Origin: Acidobacteriaceae bacterium TAA 166
GTDB taxonomy: Bacteria > Acidobacteriota > Terriglobia > Terriglobales > Acidobacteriaceae
DNA length: 64,000 nucleotides
Assembly (NCBI GenBank): GCA_000421065.1
Contig: ATWD01000001.1
Location: 2,782,001 to 2,846,000, forward strand
Direction: 5' to 3'
Part shown: piece by piece, positions 18,013 to 26,696 of the stretch
Layout of the letters: each line of letters begins with the position of its first letter
How positions within the stretch are numbered: the stretch's first letter is position 1
Made by a program: the position numbers and the translations under genes
The notes under the pieces: model-generated
The model's input: only the letters and a program-made list of their open reading frames with translations
What the model was told of the DNA's origin: nothing
Databases searched by the model: none

Positions 18013-19329
18013 TCAAAAGTGCTGAAATCTCACCTCGATCGAAAGGTCTTTCGCAACCGGTTGTCCGTCCCGCGTCGCTGGCTTGAACCGGTACTTCCGA
18101 ATTGCTTTGACCGCCTCTTCGTCGAACTCCGGCCTCAGGCTCTTCTTGACATGAATCATTGTCGGCATGCCCTCCTCATCCACCGTGAGCGAAATCACGC
18201 AGCTGCCATCGATCCGCTCCGCCTTGCCCGTCTTGGGATAATCCGGCTGCGCACTTTCGATCAATACCGGCATCGTCACCGTCGCCTGATCCTTCTCTGC
18301 ATAAGCAGAACTTGCAGGATTCGCCCCGACCTCCACCCGCATCGCCATCGCGGAGGCGCACGTCGCCACTCCCAGCGTCACGCAGACAGCCGTCAGCGCC
18401 ACCCGCACCATCCTTCCCGTTTCAGTCCGTCTCGTCAGTTGCATCACTCTTCCCTCCAGGCTGTTGGCATCGAAGATCCCGATGGCATGAATGGTTTTGA
18501 CCGGCTGCCGATCGAGCATCGAAGCAGCCAGCCGCAGCAGCGACCGTGCATATCTCTCCCGTCCCTCGACAGCATCCGCAGCCATCGCGTCGCATACCAT
18601 CTCGCGACTCACGGTCATCCGCGACCACGTCGCCCACATCGCCGGGTGATACGAAGCAGGCAATACCAGCACGTTGTACAAAACGTTCTTAGCGAAGTCA
18701 CACCTGCGGATATGCGAGCACTCGTGCGCCATCAGCGCGTCCATCTCCTCTGCTTCAAGATCCCTCAGAAATCCACGCGGAACCAGCAGCGCAGGCCGCC
18801 TCATCCCCACCGTCGCCGGTCCACTCACCTCCGCCGAGCAGAGCAGCCGTGCACTCACACCGGCCTCGCATGTATGCCCCACCCAGCGCTCAAGGATGCG
18901 AGGCTCGACCACCGGCTCGGCTTCGCGCTCCACTCCGCGCGTCCTCCACAGCCCCCAGGCCAGCCGCGCCGCAAAATAAATCACGATCCCCCCATACGCC
19001 GCAATCAGGCTCGCCCTTGCGCCGCTTGAGATCGCAAGCCCGCCCCGCGCATGCTCATCCTCCGCGAAGATCGCAAAGGTCACACCCTTCGCTCCACCAA
19101 CCCCACCGCCCCACAGTGAATGCGCAGCCGCCAGCAGTCCGGCCAGATTCACCCGCAGCCCCGGCAGCAGCACCTCCATCGCCAGAGCCGCCACCCACAT
19201 CCGATGTTCGGCCGCAACGCTCACCCTCCGCATCGCACGCGCCGCCACCCACGCCGCGCAGAACACCAGCGGAACCATCCACAACGAATTCGCAAGATAC
19301 CTGATCGCCCAGCTCTCGAACCCCATCAC
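18013..19329 (-). CDS. BlaR1/M56-family membrane zinc peptidase with C-terminal TonB domain (paralogue 2)
   Basis: 438 residues with the same architecture as the downstream copy: four helices, HECSH in LMAHECSHIRRCDFAKN, and a C-terminal TonB-like domain (QPDYPKTGKAERIDGSCVISLTVDEEGMPTMIHVKKSLRPEFDEEAVKAI). The N-terminal 40 residues are almost identical between the copies, while the periplasmic parts differ, suggesting a duplication with diversified sensing. Its start codon overlaps the stop codon of the blaI-like gene by 4 bases, so it is translationally coupled to it. Confidence 0.88.
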   Translation of the reverse strand: MMGFESWAIRYLANSLWMVPLVFCAAWVAARAMRRVSVAAEHRMWVAALAMEVLLPGLRVNLAGLLAAAHSLWGGGVGGAKGVTFAIFAEDEHARGGLAISSGARASLIAAYGGIVIYFAARLAWGLWRTRGVEREAEPVVEPRILERWVGHTCEAGVSARLLCSAEVSGPATVGMRRPALLVPRGFLRDLEAEEMDALMAHECSHIRRCDFAKNVLYNVLVLPASYHPAMWATWSRMTVSREMVCDAMAADAVEGRERYARSLLRLAASMLDRQPVKTIHAIGIFDANSLEGRVMQLTRRTETGRMVRVALTAVCVTLGVATCASAMAMRVEVGANPASSAYAEKDQATVTMPVLIESAQPDYPKTGKAERIDGSCVISLTVDEEGMPTMIHVKKSLRPEFDEEAVKAIRKYRFKPATRDGQPVAKDLSIEVRFQHF

Positions 19330-19706
19330 TCGCCGCTCCCTTCCTCCTCCAGCCGCTTCGTCAGCCGCGCAATCTGCTTCGCGTCGATCTGCCGGTTCTT
19401 GATCAGGCTCATCACCAGCTCCTCGCTCGAGCCCCCGAACATGCGATCCACCAGGTCGCGCACCGCATGGTTCAGCGCCCTCGCCTCCGTCACCATCGCC
19501 GCATACTCATACGCCCGCCCCCGCAGCTTGCGCTTTAGCTTGCCCTTGCGATGCAGAATGTTCAGCATCGTCTGCACCGTCGTATACGCAAGCGGCTTCT
19601 CCAACTCCTCCTGCACCGCGACCACGCTGCTCGCCCCACGCTTCCAGATCACCTGCATGATCTCCAGCTCCAGCTTGGTCAATCCGTCCTTCTCGTTCTT
19701 CCCCAT
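19326..19706 (-). CDS. BlaI/MecI/CopY-family transcriptional repressor
   Basis: 126 residues from the ATG at 19706 (MGKNEKDGLTKLELEIMQVI). The winged-helix domain shows LTKLELEIMQVIWKRG, LAYTTVQTMLNILHRKGKLKRKLRGRAYEYAAM, the classical BlaI recognition helix and wing. The C-terminal ~50 residues are the dimerisation part (VRDLVDRMFGGSSEELVMSLIKNRQ). In the family the paired M56 protease inactivates the repressor by cleavage, derepressing the operon. It is the first gene of a blaI-M56-M56 operon, with two matching palindromes around its promoter. Confidence 0.92.
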   Translation of the reverse strand: MGKNEKDGLTKLELEIMQVIWKRGASSVVAVQEELEKPLAYTTVQTMLNILHRKGKLKRKLRGRAYEYAAMVTEARALNHAVRDLVDRMFGGSSEELVMSLIKNRQIDAKQIARLTKRLEEEGSGE

Positions 19707-19723
19707 CGCTTCCGCCTCATCTC

Positions 19724-19735
19724 CTAATTCGTTAG
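19724..19735. promoter_or_regulatory. Candidate BlaI operator, box 2
   Basis: CTAATTCGTTAG, extended to CCTAATTCGTTAGG: a palindrome of the form CTAA-N4-TTAG between the predicted -10 and the blaI-like start codon, consistent with blocking transcription. Confidence 0.55.
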
Positions 19736-19751
19736 GACTCCAACGCCCCAA

Positions 19752-19781
19752 ACCATAAACCTGCGCCGATCCGGCTGTCAA
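19752..19781 (-). promoter_or_regulatory. Candidate sigma70-type promoter of the blaI-M56 operon
   Basis: Reading the reverse strand, TTGACA (19781-19776) is a perfect -35 box, followed after 18 bases by TATGGT (19757-19752) as -10. It is bracketed by the two CTAA-N4-TTAG palindromes. Confidence 0.55.
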
Positions 19782-19793
19782 CTAAAACTTTAG
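19782..19793. promoter_or_regulatory. Candidate BlaI operator, box 1
   Basis: CTAAAACTTTAG, i.e. CTAA-N4-TTAG, directly abutting the -35 box. It has the same half-sites and spacing as box 2, 46 bases away edge to edge. Confidence 0.55.
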
Positions 19794-19922
19794 GACTTAG
19801 CCTCCGCGTTGATCGGCGGCCTCTCCCGTCGCCAGGCAGGATCAGCTTCCCCTTGAACCCTTTCCCGTCAGACGATATCGTTGCCTCCAAAGCATTTAAG
19901 CCACCAGGAGTAACCTCACCCC

Positions 19923-21650
19923 ATGAAGCGAAACACCCGCCGCGCCTTTCTGAAGTCCTCCTCGCTCGCTGCCGTGGCCCTCAGCCTGCGTGGCTCTTCG
20001 CTTCTCTCCCAAACCTCCTCCTCCTCCGCCCGCATCGATCTCTCCCCCTCCGAACCCATCGCCACCATCTCCCCCGAGCTCTACTCCCACTTCATCGAGC
20101 ACCTCGGCGGAGTCATCTACGACGGTGTCTGGGTCGGCGAAGGCTCGAAGATTCCCAACGTCAACGGCGTCCGCAAGGACTTCATCGAAAACATGCGCTC
20201 CGTCCAGGCGCCCCTGCTCCGCTGGCCCGGCGGCTGCTTCGCCGACTCCTACGACTGGCGCGACGGCATCGGCCCCCGCGCCAAACGCCCCGCCCGCTCC
20301 GCCTTCTGGAACCAGCAGGACTCCAACCAGTACGGCCTGCACGAGTTCATGCACACCTGCCGCGCCATTGGCGCCAAACCCTACCTCGCCGCCAACTTAC
20401 GCACCCAGCCCTCGCGCGACTTCTACCAGGAGATCGAGTACTGCAACGCTCCCTCCGGCGACGTCCTCTCCAACTCCGCCGCGCCCGCAACTCCGAACGC
20501 CCTCGCCGCCCAGCGCTCCGCCAATGGCGACCGCGACCCCTTCAACGTCGATCTATGGGGCGTCGGCAACGAGAGCTGGGGCTGCGGCGGCAACCTCACC
20601 CCTGAGGAGTACGCGATGGAGTTCCGCCGCTTCACCGCCTGGACCCCCACCTACGGCAGCGCCCCCCTGCGCTTCGTCGCCGTCGGCCCCAACGGCGACG
20701 ACGTCGACTGGACCACGCGCCTCTTCAAGGCTCTCGGCGCCAACCCCGAGCGCCGCCACCTCTGGGGACTCTCCATCCACTACTACACCTCCGGAAGCCC
20801 CACCAAATTCGCCGCCGGCGATGCCCTCGCCTTCAACGACGACGAATTCTACGATCTGCTCACCCGCGGAAGCCTCATGGATAAGGTCATCACCGACCAC
20901 TGGACCGCCATAAACAGCGTCACCGGCGCCGCCGCCCGCGCCCACAGCCTGACGGCCGACGACACCAAACCGGTCAAGCTCGTCGTCGACGAGTGGGGAG
21001 CCTGGTACGGCAAAGGCACCGAGCTCGCGCCCGAGTACAATCTCTCCCAGCAGTCCACCCTGCGCGACGCCCTGCTCACCGCAATCACCTTCGACATCTT
21101 CCAGCGCCATGCCGATAAAGTTGGAGCCGCCGCCGTCGCCCAGTCCATCAACTGCATCCACTCCCTCATGCTCGCGCAGGGCGACAGGTTCTGCGTCACC
21201 CCCACCTACCACGTCTTCAAGATGTACCTTCCCCATCGCGAGGCCCAGTCCATCCGCGCTGACTTCTCCGCACCCGCCATCCCCAACCCCATGGGCGGCA
21301 CCACCCCCAGCCAGGTCGGAGGCAACAGCTACATCGGTCAGCTACCCGGCACCAAGACCCTCGCGGGCCTCAGCGGATCTGCCTCGATCAAAGGCAAGAA
21401 CCTCACCCTCACCGTCGTCAACCCGCACCTGACTCAGCCCATGACGACAGAGATCAACGTGCGCGGAGCCTCCATCGCCTCAGCCAAAGGCACTGTGCTC
21501 GCCGAGACCGACGTCCACGCCCATAACGACTTCGTCCACCCCAACGCCGTCCAGCCCAAAGCCGCAACCATGCAAACGCCCGTCAGCGGTCGCCTGCACC
21601 ACACCTTCCCTCCGGCCAGCGTCACCGCACTCGAGGTCACGGTCGCCTAG
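19923..21650 (+). CDS. Alpha-L-arabinofuranosidase, glycoside hydrolase family 51, Tat-exported
   Basis: 575 residues. The N-terminus MKRNTRRAFLKSSSLAAVAL is a twin-arginine signal, so the enzyme is exported folded. The GH51 barrel begins at SPELYSHFIEHLGGVIYDGVW; the general acid/base is the Glu in VGNESWG (about residue 217) and the nucleophile the Glu in VVDEWGAWY (about residue 357). LRWPGGCFADSYDWRDGIGP is another family landmark. The C-terminal ~150 residues are the beta-sandwich. It releases terminal arabinofuranose from arabinan and arabinoxylan, i.e. plant polymer degradation. Confidence 0.93.
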   Translation: MKRNTRRAFLKSSSLAAVALSLRGSSLLSQTSSSSARIDLSPSEPIATISPELYSHFIEHLGGVIYDGVWVGEGSKIPNVNGVRKDFIENMRSVQAPLLRWPGGCFADSYDWRDGIGPRAKRPARSAFWNQQDSNQYGLHEFMHTCRAIGAKPYLAANLRTQPSRDFYQEIEYCNAPSGDVLSNSAAPATPNALAAQRSANGDRDPFNVDLWGVGNESWGCGGNLTPEEYAMEFRRFTAWTPTYGSAPLRFVAVGPNGDDVDWTTRLFKALGANPERRHLWGLSIHYYTSGSPTKFAAGDALAFNDDEFYDLLTRGSLMDKVITDHWTAINSVTGAAARAHSLTADDTKPVKLVVDEWGAWYGKGTELAPEYNLSQQSTLRDALLTAITFDIFQRHADKVGAAAVAQSINCIHSLMLAQGDRFCVTPTYHVFKMYLPHREAQSIRADFSAPAIPNPMGGTTPSQVGGNSYIGQLPGTKTLAGLSGSASIKGKNLTLTVVNPHLTQPMTTEINVRGASIASAKGTVLAETDVHAHNDFVHPNAVQPKAATMQTPVSGRLHHTFPPASVTALEVTVA

Positions 21651-21690
21651 CAGAACAACAGCTCGGATTGAACGAAGAAAGTTTTAAAGC

Positions 21691-21733
21691 GTGTCATCCT
21701 GATCGGAGCGTAGCGCAGTCGAAGAATCTGCGT
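21691..21733. repeat. CATCCTGAGCG-family repeat
   Basis: GTGTCATCCTGATCGGAGCG continuing TAGCGCAGTCGAAGAATCTGCG; a member of the second dispersed repeat family, in the convergent gap after the GH51 gene. Confidence 0.6.
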
Positions 21734-21783
21734 TCTTTCTCCACGCCCCCGAATTCGGCGGAATATCGCAACAAGCTCGCGAA

Positions 21784-21823
21784 TTGCGCCGGGCCCACTG
21801 CGCGTGGGGCAGCGCCTATCTTC
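21784..21823. repeat. Copy O of the dispersed element (minimal derivative)
   Basis: TTGCGCCGGGCCCACTGCGC continuing GTGGGGCAGCGCCTATCTT: one GGGCCCAC arm hairpin joined straight to the GCAGCGCCT...CTT terminus. It sits just before the thrS stop codon in the convergent gap. Confidence 0.75.
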
Positions 21824-21826
21824 CGC

Positions 21827-23878
21827 CTAGAGCAACACGCCCCGCGATTCCACCAGCCCCACAGCCCGGGCGATAAACTCCGTCATCGCCACCGAACCCT
21901 CATCGCCCTTACCGCGTGTGCGTACGCTCACCGCCTCGGTCGCAGCTTCTTTATCGCCCATCACCAGCACGAACGGAACCTTCTTGAGAGTAAACTCACG
22001 GATCTTCGCGTTCATCTTCTCGTTGCGCTCATCCAGCTCCACCCGCAGCCCCTGCGCCTCGAGCTTCGCCTTCACGCTCCTCGCATACTCCAGGTGCTTC
22101 TCCGAGATCGGCACCAGCCCCACCTGCACCGGAGCCAGCCACATCGGAAACGCCCCAGCATAATGTTCGATCAACACCCCGAAGAACCGCTCGACCGAAC
22201 CGAACAGCGCGCGATGCACCATCACCGGGCGATGCTTCTCGCCATCCTCGCCCGTATACTCCAGCTCAAACCGCTGCGGCAGGTTGAAGTCGAACTGCAC
22301 CGTCGACAACTGCCACAGCCGCCCCAGCACATCCACCAGTTTGATGTCGATCTTTGGCCCGTAGAACGCCGCCTCGCCCGGAATCTCCCGGTAAGGAATC
22401 CCCTTGGCGTCGAGCACCTTCTTGAGCGAGCTGACCGCCGTCTCCCAGTGCCTCTCGTCGCCCACGTAACTCTTCTTGTCGTTGGGGTCCCAGGTCGAAA
22501 GCTCCACCTTGAACTCCGCAAAGCCGAAGGCCTTCAGCACCTCGTCGGCAAACTCCACGCACGCGGCAATCTCGCCCTCGATCTGCTCCGGCGTGCAGAA
22601 GATGTGCGCGTCGTCTTGCGTAAAGCCACGCACGCGCAAGAGCCCATGCATGGTCCCCGACCGTTCATAGCGATACACATTGCCCAGCTCCGCATACCTC
22701 TGCGGCAGGTCGCGGTAGCTCTTCGGCGAATTCTTATAGATCAGGATGTGTCCCGGGCAGTTCATCGGCTTCAGCCGGTACTCCGCGTCGTCCAGCTCCA
22801 TCGGGGGATACATATTTTGCGAATAAAACCCCTCGTGACCCGAGATCTTCCACAGCTCCCGCCGCATGATGTGCGGGGTAAACACCATCTCGTAACCGCG
22901 ACGGATACATTCATCGCGCATCCAGTCTTCCATCGTCTTGCGGATCAACCCGCCCTTGGGATGCCAGAAGATCAGTCCCGCGCCCGCAACCTCCTGGATC
23001 GAGAACAGGTCCAGCTGCTTGCCCAGAACTCGATGATCACGCGCCTTGATCTCTTCGAGGCGTTTAAAGTGCGCCTCCATGTCCTTTGCGTTATAGAAGG
23101 CCGTGCCGTACACGCGCTGTAGCTGCTGGTTCTTCTCATCGCCCAGCCAGTAGGCTCCCGCGACGCTCGTTACCTTGAACGCTTTCACCCGCCCGGTCGA
23201 AGGCACGTGCGGTCCGCGGCAGAAGTCCACGAACCCGCCGTTGCGGTAGAGTGAGATCTCATCTCCCGGCTTGGTGAACTTTTCGATGAAGTGGACCTTC
23301 ATGAACTCGCCCTGGGCCGAGTAATCCGTCAGCCCCTTCTCGCGCGGCTCCTCTTCGCGGACGAACTTCTCGTCCCGCGCCACCACCTCGGCCATCTTCT
23401 GCTCGATGGCGGCAAGATCGGCCTCCGAGAACGGCGTCTCGCGGTACACATCGTAGAAGAAGCCCTGATCCGTCGCCGGCCCATGGCCCAACTTCGTCTC
23501 CGGAAACAGCTCCAGGATCGCCGTCGCCATCACATGCGCGGCCGAGTGCCGCACCACCTTCAGCGCGGCCTCATCCGTCTCTTTCAACAGCTCAAGCGCG
23601 ATATCCTCAGTCAGCGGTGCTGCCAGATCGACCAGCCGCTCGCCCGCCGCCGAACCCGCCTGGGGGCCCGCATACATCGCCGCCTCCGACGTCTCCTCCT
23701 CACCCTCCGCAACCGTTCCCGCAGCCGCCATTGGCGTCAGGGGCCGTACCCTCGCCACCACCACCGCCGCCGCCAGCCGTGGAGAGATGCTCATCGCAAT
23801 GTCATAAGGAGTCGTCCCGAGCGCAACCTCGCGCACCGAACCATCCGGAAGCTGAATCTTTATCGTCTTTTCACTCAT
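21827..23878 (-). CDS. thrS: Threonyl-tRNA synthetase
   Basis: 683 residues. Domains in order: TGS (1-65), editing domain with HSAAHVMATAI and CRGPHVPSTG, class II catalytic core with motif 2 YERSGTMHGLLRVRGFTQDDAHIFC and motif 3 GSVERFFGVLIEHYAGAFP, and anticodon-binding domain from about 580. There is a ~30-residue insertion after the TGS region (AAGTVAEGEEETSEAAMYAGPQAGSAAGERL). It charges tRNA-Thr and hydrolyses mischarged Ser-tRNA-Thr. The 210-base upstream gap shows no obvious T-box. Confidence 0.97.
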   Translation of the reverse strand: MSEKTIKIQLPDGSVREVALGTTPYDIAMSISPRLAAAVVVARVRPLTPMAAAGTVAEGEEETSEAAMYAGPQAGSAAGERLVDLAAPLTEDIALELLKETDEAALKVVRHSAAHVMATAILELFPETKLGHGPATDQGFFYDVYRETPFSEADLAAIEQKMAEVVARDEKFVREEEPREKGLTDYSAQGEFMKVHFIEKFTKPGDEISLYRNGGFVDFCRGPHVPSTGRVKAFKVTSVAGAYWLGDEKNQQLQRVYGTAFYNAKDMEAHFKRLEEIKARDHRVLGKQLDLFSIQEVAGAGLIFWHPKGGLIRKTMEDWMRDECIRRGYEMVFTPHIMRRELWKISGHEGFYSQNMYPPMELDDAEYRLKPMNCPGHILIYKNSPKSYRDLPQRYAELGNVYRYERSGTMHGLLRVRGFTQDDAHIFCTPEQIEGEIAACVEFADEVLKAFGFAEFKVELSTWDPNDKKSYVGDERHWETAVSSLKKVLDAKGIPYREIPGEAAFYGPKIDIKLVDVLGRLWQLSTVQFDFNLPQRFELEYTGEDGEKHRPVMVHRALFGSVERFFGVLIEHYAGAFPMWLAPVQVGLVPISEKHLEYARSVKAKLEAQGLRVELDERNEKMNAKIREFTLKKVPFVLVMGDKEAATEAVSVRTRGKGDEGSVAMTEFIARAVGLVESRGVLL

Positions 23879-24088
23879 AAGATGTATTTATATCCACACG
23901 CAGGCTCGGCTCGGCGCAGGTCTTCCGCAATTCGGCTTCGCACATTTCCAGCATATTTGGTTTACTCAGCTTTACCAACCCTTACAGGGTTTTAAGCATC
24001 TACTTATCCAAGGAAAGAAGAGTCCCAAAAAGTGGATTCAAAGCGGTATCCCACCTTCCTCACTGCCGTCATCCAATAGGAGCTACCA

Positions 24089-24343
24089 ATGCAAGTTTTG
24101 TGCCATCCTTCCGACACGAATTCCGACATCCTTTGCCCCGTCTGCAAGCAGGGCTTCCGCCTCTTCTGGGAGCGCAACGACATCGAGCTTCAGGAGGCAG
24201 CCCTCCCAGGCATCTTCGACGAGCTGCGTGAGCACCACAGCCAGAACGCAGACGCTCCCCACCCGGAGACCCCCTTCAACATCCCCACGTGGTCCGGACT
24301 CCCCCAGTTTTCCGCCGCCGCGTTGCTCGGCGGAGCCGCTTAA
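24089..24343 (+). CDS. Small CPVC-containing protein of unknown function
   Basis: 84 residues with an AGGAG ribosome site six bases before the start. The N-terminal half holds CHPSDTNSDILCPVCKQGF, a Cys arrangement resembling half of a zinc ribbon (three Cys plus a His at residues 5, 6, 16 and 19), followed by a helix (RNDIELQEAALPGIFDELREHH). The C-terminal part is Pro/Ala-rich and probably disordered. No family is recognised; it may bind metal. Confidence 0.6.
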   Translation: MQVLCHPSDTNSDILCPVCKQGFRLFWERNDIELQEAALPGIFDELREHHSQNADAPHPETPFNIPTWSGLPQFSAAALLGGAA

Positions 24344-24464
24344 CCGGTTTCGACCAGGCCCCTCTCTTATCCGCACCACAAGCCCAGGCCTCCAGGGCGA
24401 GGCTTGGGCTCCGTCCCACTTCGCCCCCTGCGTGGACACCTTCCCGTATTAGCGGCGGGTAAAA

Positions 24465-24654
24465 GAAGAGCGCTGTCGCGCGGGCGCCCTACGCGGGCAG
24501 CGGTCACTTCGTGACGCGTGTACCCCCGTCGGGGTGAGGCTCTCGTTGGTCGCTTGCAAAATATCTGCCCCGACCAACGGGAGGCCCACGGCGAAGCCGG
24601 TATACGCGTCACGAAGTGACCGCCCCACGCGCAGCGGGTTCGGCCGGCAGGCCA
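24465..24654. repeat. Copy E of the dispersed multi-hairpin element (full length)
   Basis: Left terminus AGAGCGCTGTCGCGCGGGCG, left-arm hairpin of the GCCC-TACGC-GGGC type, GTCAC-TTC-GTGAC, central CTCTCGTTGGTC / GACCAACGGGAG, right arm GTCACGAAGTGAC and terminus CGGCCGGCAGGCCAT. Same orientation as copies A and C. It lies between convergent genes. Confidence 0.9.
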
Positions 24655-24665
24655 TTCCTTCTTCC

Positions 24666-25331
24666 TCAAATTTCACCGATCCGCCCTAGCCCAGTCTCGC
24701 GCCCCACCGCGCAGCTCTGCAGATAAGCCCGAACCATCCTCTCCATCTCCTGTCCCACCGCCGCCATCTCCTCGCGCGTTCCCCTGAACTCCAGCATCCT
24801 CCGGCTCACTCCCGCCATCGCCGCCAGCACCGTCATCGCAACTGCTCGCGCATCGCCCTTCAGCCCGTCCTTCGCCGAGCGCAACATGCTGGCCACCGCC
24901 TCGACGTTCCGCTCCGCGTTCTCTCGCGCAATCTTCACCGCGCCCAGATCGTCGCTGACAAAATAAAGTGCCCGGCTCGTCTCGACGTCTTTCAACTTAG
25001 CTGCCAGAAATCCCTTCACCAGAGCCTCCCCCATCGCATCCAGAGCCTCCCCCTGCATCTCCGCGCAGATCGTCTCGACCTCCCTCGCCACTCCGGCAAG
25101 ATGCTCCCTGAGCGCGGCCTGCAGCAACGAGCTCTTGTTCGGGAAGTACTGATAGAGCGTCCCCACCGAGACTCCCGCCCGGTCCGCCACCTTCCGCGTC
25201 GTCAGCCCCTCCTTGCCCACGCGCAGCAAAACCTGAACAGTCGCCTCGCGAATCGCCTCCACGCTCGCCGCTGAACGCGCCTGAACCGGCGTCTTTCGTG
25301 GCTCCAGCACCGCCCTCGACGCTATCGACAA
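24666..25331 (-). CDS. TetR/AcrR-family transcriptional regulator
   Basis: 221 residues. The start is taken at TTG (25331) because GGGGAGG lies six bases upstream; GTG at 25310 is an alternative. The DNA-binding domain is clear: AIREATVQVLLRVGKEGLTTRKVADRAGVSVGTLYQYFPNKSSLLQAALREHL. The C-terminal ~130 helical residues form the ligand-binding dimer domain. Its start lies 40 bases from the start of the divergent aldo/keto reductase gene, which it probably controls. Confidence 0.9.
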   Translation of the reverse strand: MSIASRAVLEPRKTPVQARSAASVEAIREATVQVLLRVGKEGLTTRKVADRAGVSVGTLYQYFPNKSSLLQAALREHLAGVAREVETICAEMQGEALDAMGEALVKGFLAAKLKDVETSRALYFVSDDLGAVKIARENAERNVEAVASMLRSAKDGLKGDARAVAMTVLAAMAGVSRRMLEFRGTREEMAAVGQEMERMVRAYLQSCAVGRETGLGRIGEI

Positions 25332-25371
25332 ATGCGACCTCCCCGGCTCAGCCCATCTTCATCGAATCACC

Positions 25372-26280
25372 ATGAGCCAACCCGATCATCTTAAGCCAAT
25401 CTCCGCCCCCAGCCTCGGAGGAACTTTCCCCCTTCCCGGAACCTCTCACAACCTCAACCGCCTCGGCTATGGAGCCATGCAGCTCGCCGGTCCCCACGTC
25501 TTTGGTCCCCCATCCGACCGCCCCGCCGCCCTCGCCGTACTGCACGAGGCCATCGCCGCCGGAGTCAACCACATCGACACCAGCGACTTCTACGGCCCCC
25601 ACGTCACCAACCAGATTATCCGCGAGGCCCTGCATCCCTACCCGGCCGACCTGACTATCGTCACCAAGGTCGGCGCCCGTCGCGGCGACGACGGCTCCTG
25701 GATCATGGACGCCTCCCGTCAGGGGCTTATCGACAGCGTTCACGACAATCTCCGCAACCTCGCCCTCGACGCCCTCGATGTCGTCAACCTCCGCGTCGGC
25801 GGTGTCAGCGCTCCCACTCCCGGTTCCATCGCCGAGCCCTTCTCCGTCCTCGCCGAGCTGCAGCAGCAGGGCCTCATCCGCCATCTCGGTATCTCCAACG
25901 TCACCCCCGAGCAGCTCGCCGAGGCCCAAGCCATCGCTCCCGTCGTCTGCGTCCAGAATCTCTACAACCTGGCCCACCGAACCGACGACGCCTTCGTCGA
26001 CGCGCTTGCCCAGCAAGGCATCGCCTTCGTCCCCTTCTTCCCGCTCGGCGGCTTCACCCCTATCCAGTCCTCCGAGCTTAGCGCCATCGCCGCCTCGCTC
26101 GACGCCACTCCTATGCAGGTCGCGCTCGCCTGGCTCCTGCATCGCTCCCCCAACATCCTGCTCATCCCCGGAACCTCCTCCGTCGCCCACCTCCGCGAGA
26201 ACCTGAGCGCAGCCAATCTTCAACTCTCCCCCGAGACTCTCAATTCCCTCGACACCATCGCCAACGAGCAGAAGCGATAG
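25372..26280 (+). CDS. Aldo/keto reductase family oxidoreductase
   Basis: 302 residues. TIM-barrel AKR with LNRLGYGAMQLAGPHVFG, the catalytic Asp/Tyr segment GVNHIDTSDFYGPHVTNQIIREAL, the lysine strand LTIVTKVGARRG, the substrate block LQQQGLIRHLGISNVTPEQL and the C-terminal NADPH-binding LLIPGTSSVAHLRENLSAA. It reduces or oxidises carbonyl compounds with NADP(H). Divergent from the TetR gene, a typical regulator-target pair, so an electrophilic or aromatic inducer is likely. Confidence 0.9.
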   Translation: MSQPDHLKPISAPSLGGTFPLPGTSHNLNRLGYGAMQLAGPHVFGPPSDRPAALAVLHEAIAAGVNHIDTSDFYGPHVTNQIIREALHPYPADLTIVTKVGARRGDDGSWIMDASRQGLIDSVHDNLRNLALDALDVVNLRVGGVSAPTPGSIAEPFSVLAELQQQGLIRHLGISNVTPEQLAEAQAIAPVVCVQNLYNLAHRTDDAFVDALAQQGIAFVPFFPLGGFTPIQSSELSAIAASLDATPMQVALAWLLHRSPNILLIPGTSSVAHLRENLSAANLQLSPETLNSLDTIANEQKR

Positions 26281-26696
26281 AGACCCAATAGAACAGAGGC
26301 CGCAACGCTGGAAGTCAAACGTCATCTTGAACAAGAGATCTTCTAAACAACCTAACAAGATGTTTCATCCTGAGCGAGCGCAGAGAGTCGAAGGATCTGC
26401 ATCTTTCCTCCTCGCCCACGATCTCGCTCCCAGTCCACAATCTCAAGCCGGGTGCCCATTCATGCGGCCTCACCGCATAAGTGGGTATTCGAGCGAAGCT
26501 CAAACCCGCTCTTCAAAACCCACACCCCCAAACCTGTCACTCCGGCCGAAGTGCGAAGCGGAGGAACCCGCTTCTCTTCCCACACCTCAATTATTCCCAG
26601 TCATGTCACCGCACAATTAATTTGAAAATCCACCTCCACGGCTTACCATTTTCCTCGTCTCCAAAAACAGACCGCATCGCCTCACGGAGAAAGTCA
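26281..26696. other. Intergenic stretch with one CATCCTGAGCG repeat
   Basis: No convincing gene. Bases 26363-26400 hold CATCCTGAGCGAGCGCAGAG followed by AGTCGAAGGATCTGC, the best-preserved copy of the second repeat. Around 26545-26575 the text GAAGTGCGAAGCGGAGGAAC resembles a diverged fragment of a similar repeat. The ribosome site GGAGA for the next gene is at the right end. Confidence 0.5.

Noticed and set aside
17047..19029. 660-codon forward open frame over the two M56 genes
   Set aside because: Rich in Arg/His/Pro and internally repetitive only because the two paralogous genes lie on the other strand.
21668..23122. 484-codon forward open frame opposite thrS
   Set aside because: Biased composition and no recognisable domains; thrS on the other strand is certain.
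23976..23994. Hairpin AACCC-TTAC-AGGGTT as a terminator
   Set aside because: It lies in the divergent promoter region between thrS and the small Cys-rich gene, where no transcript should end; the stem is short.
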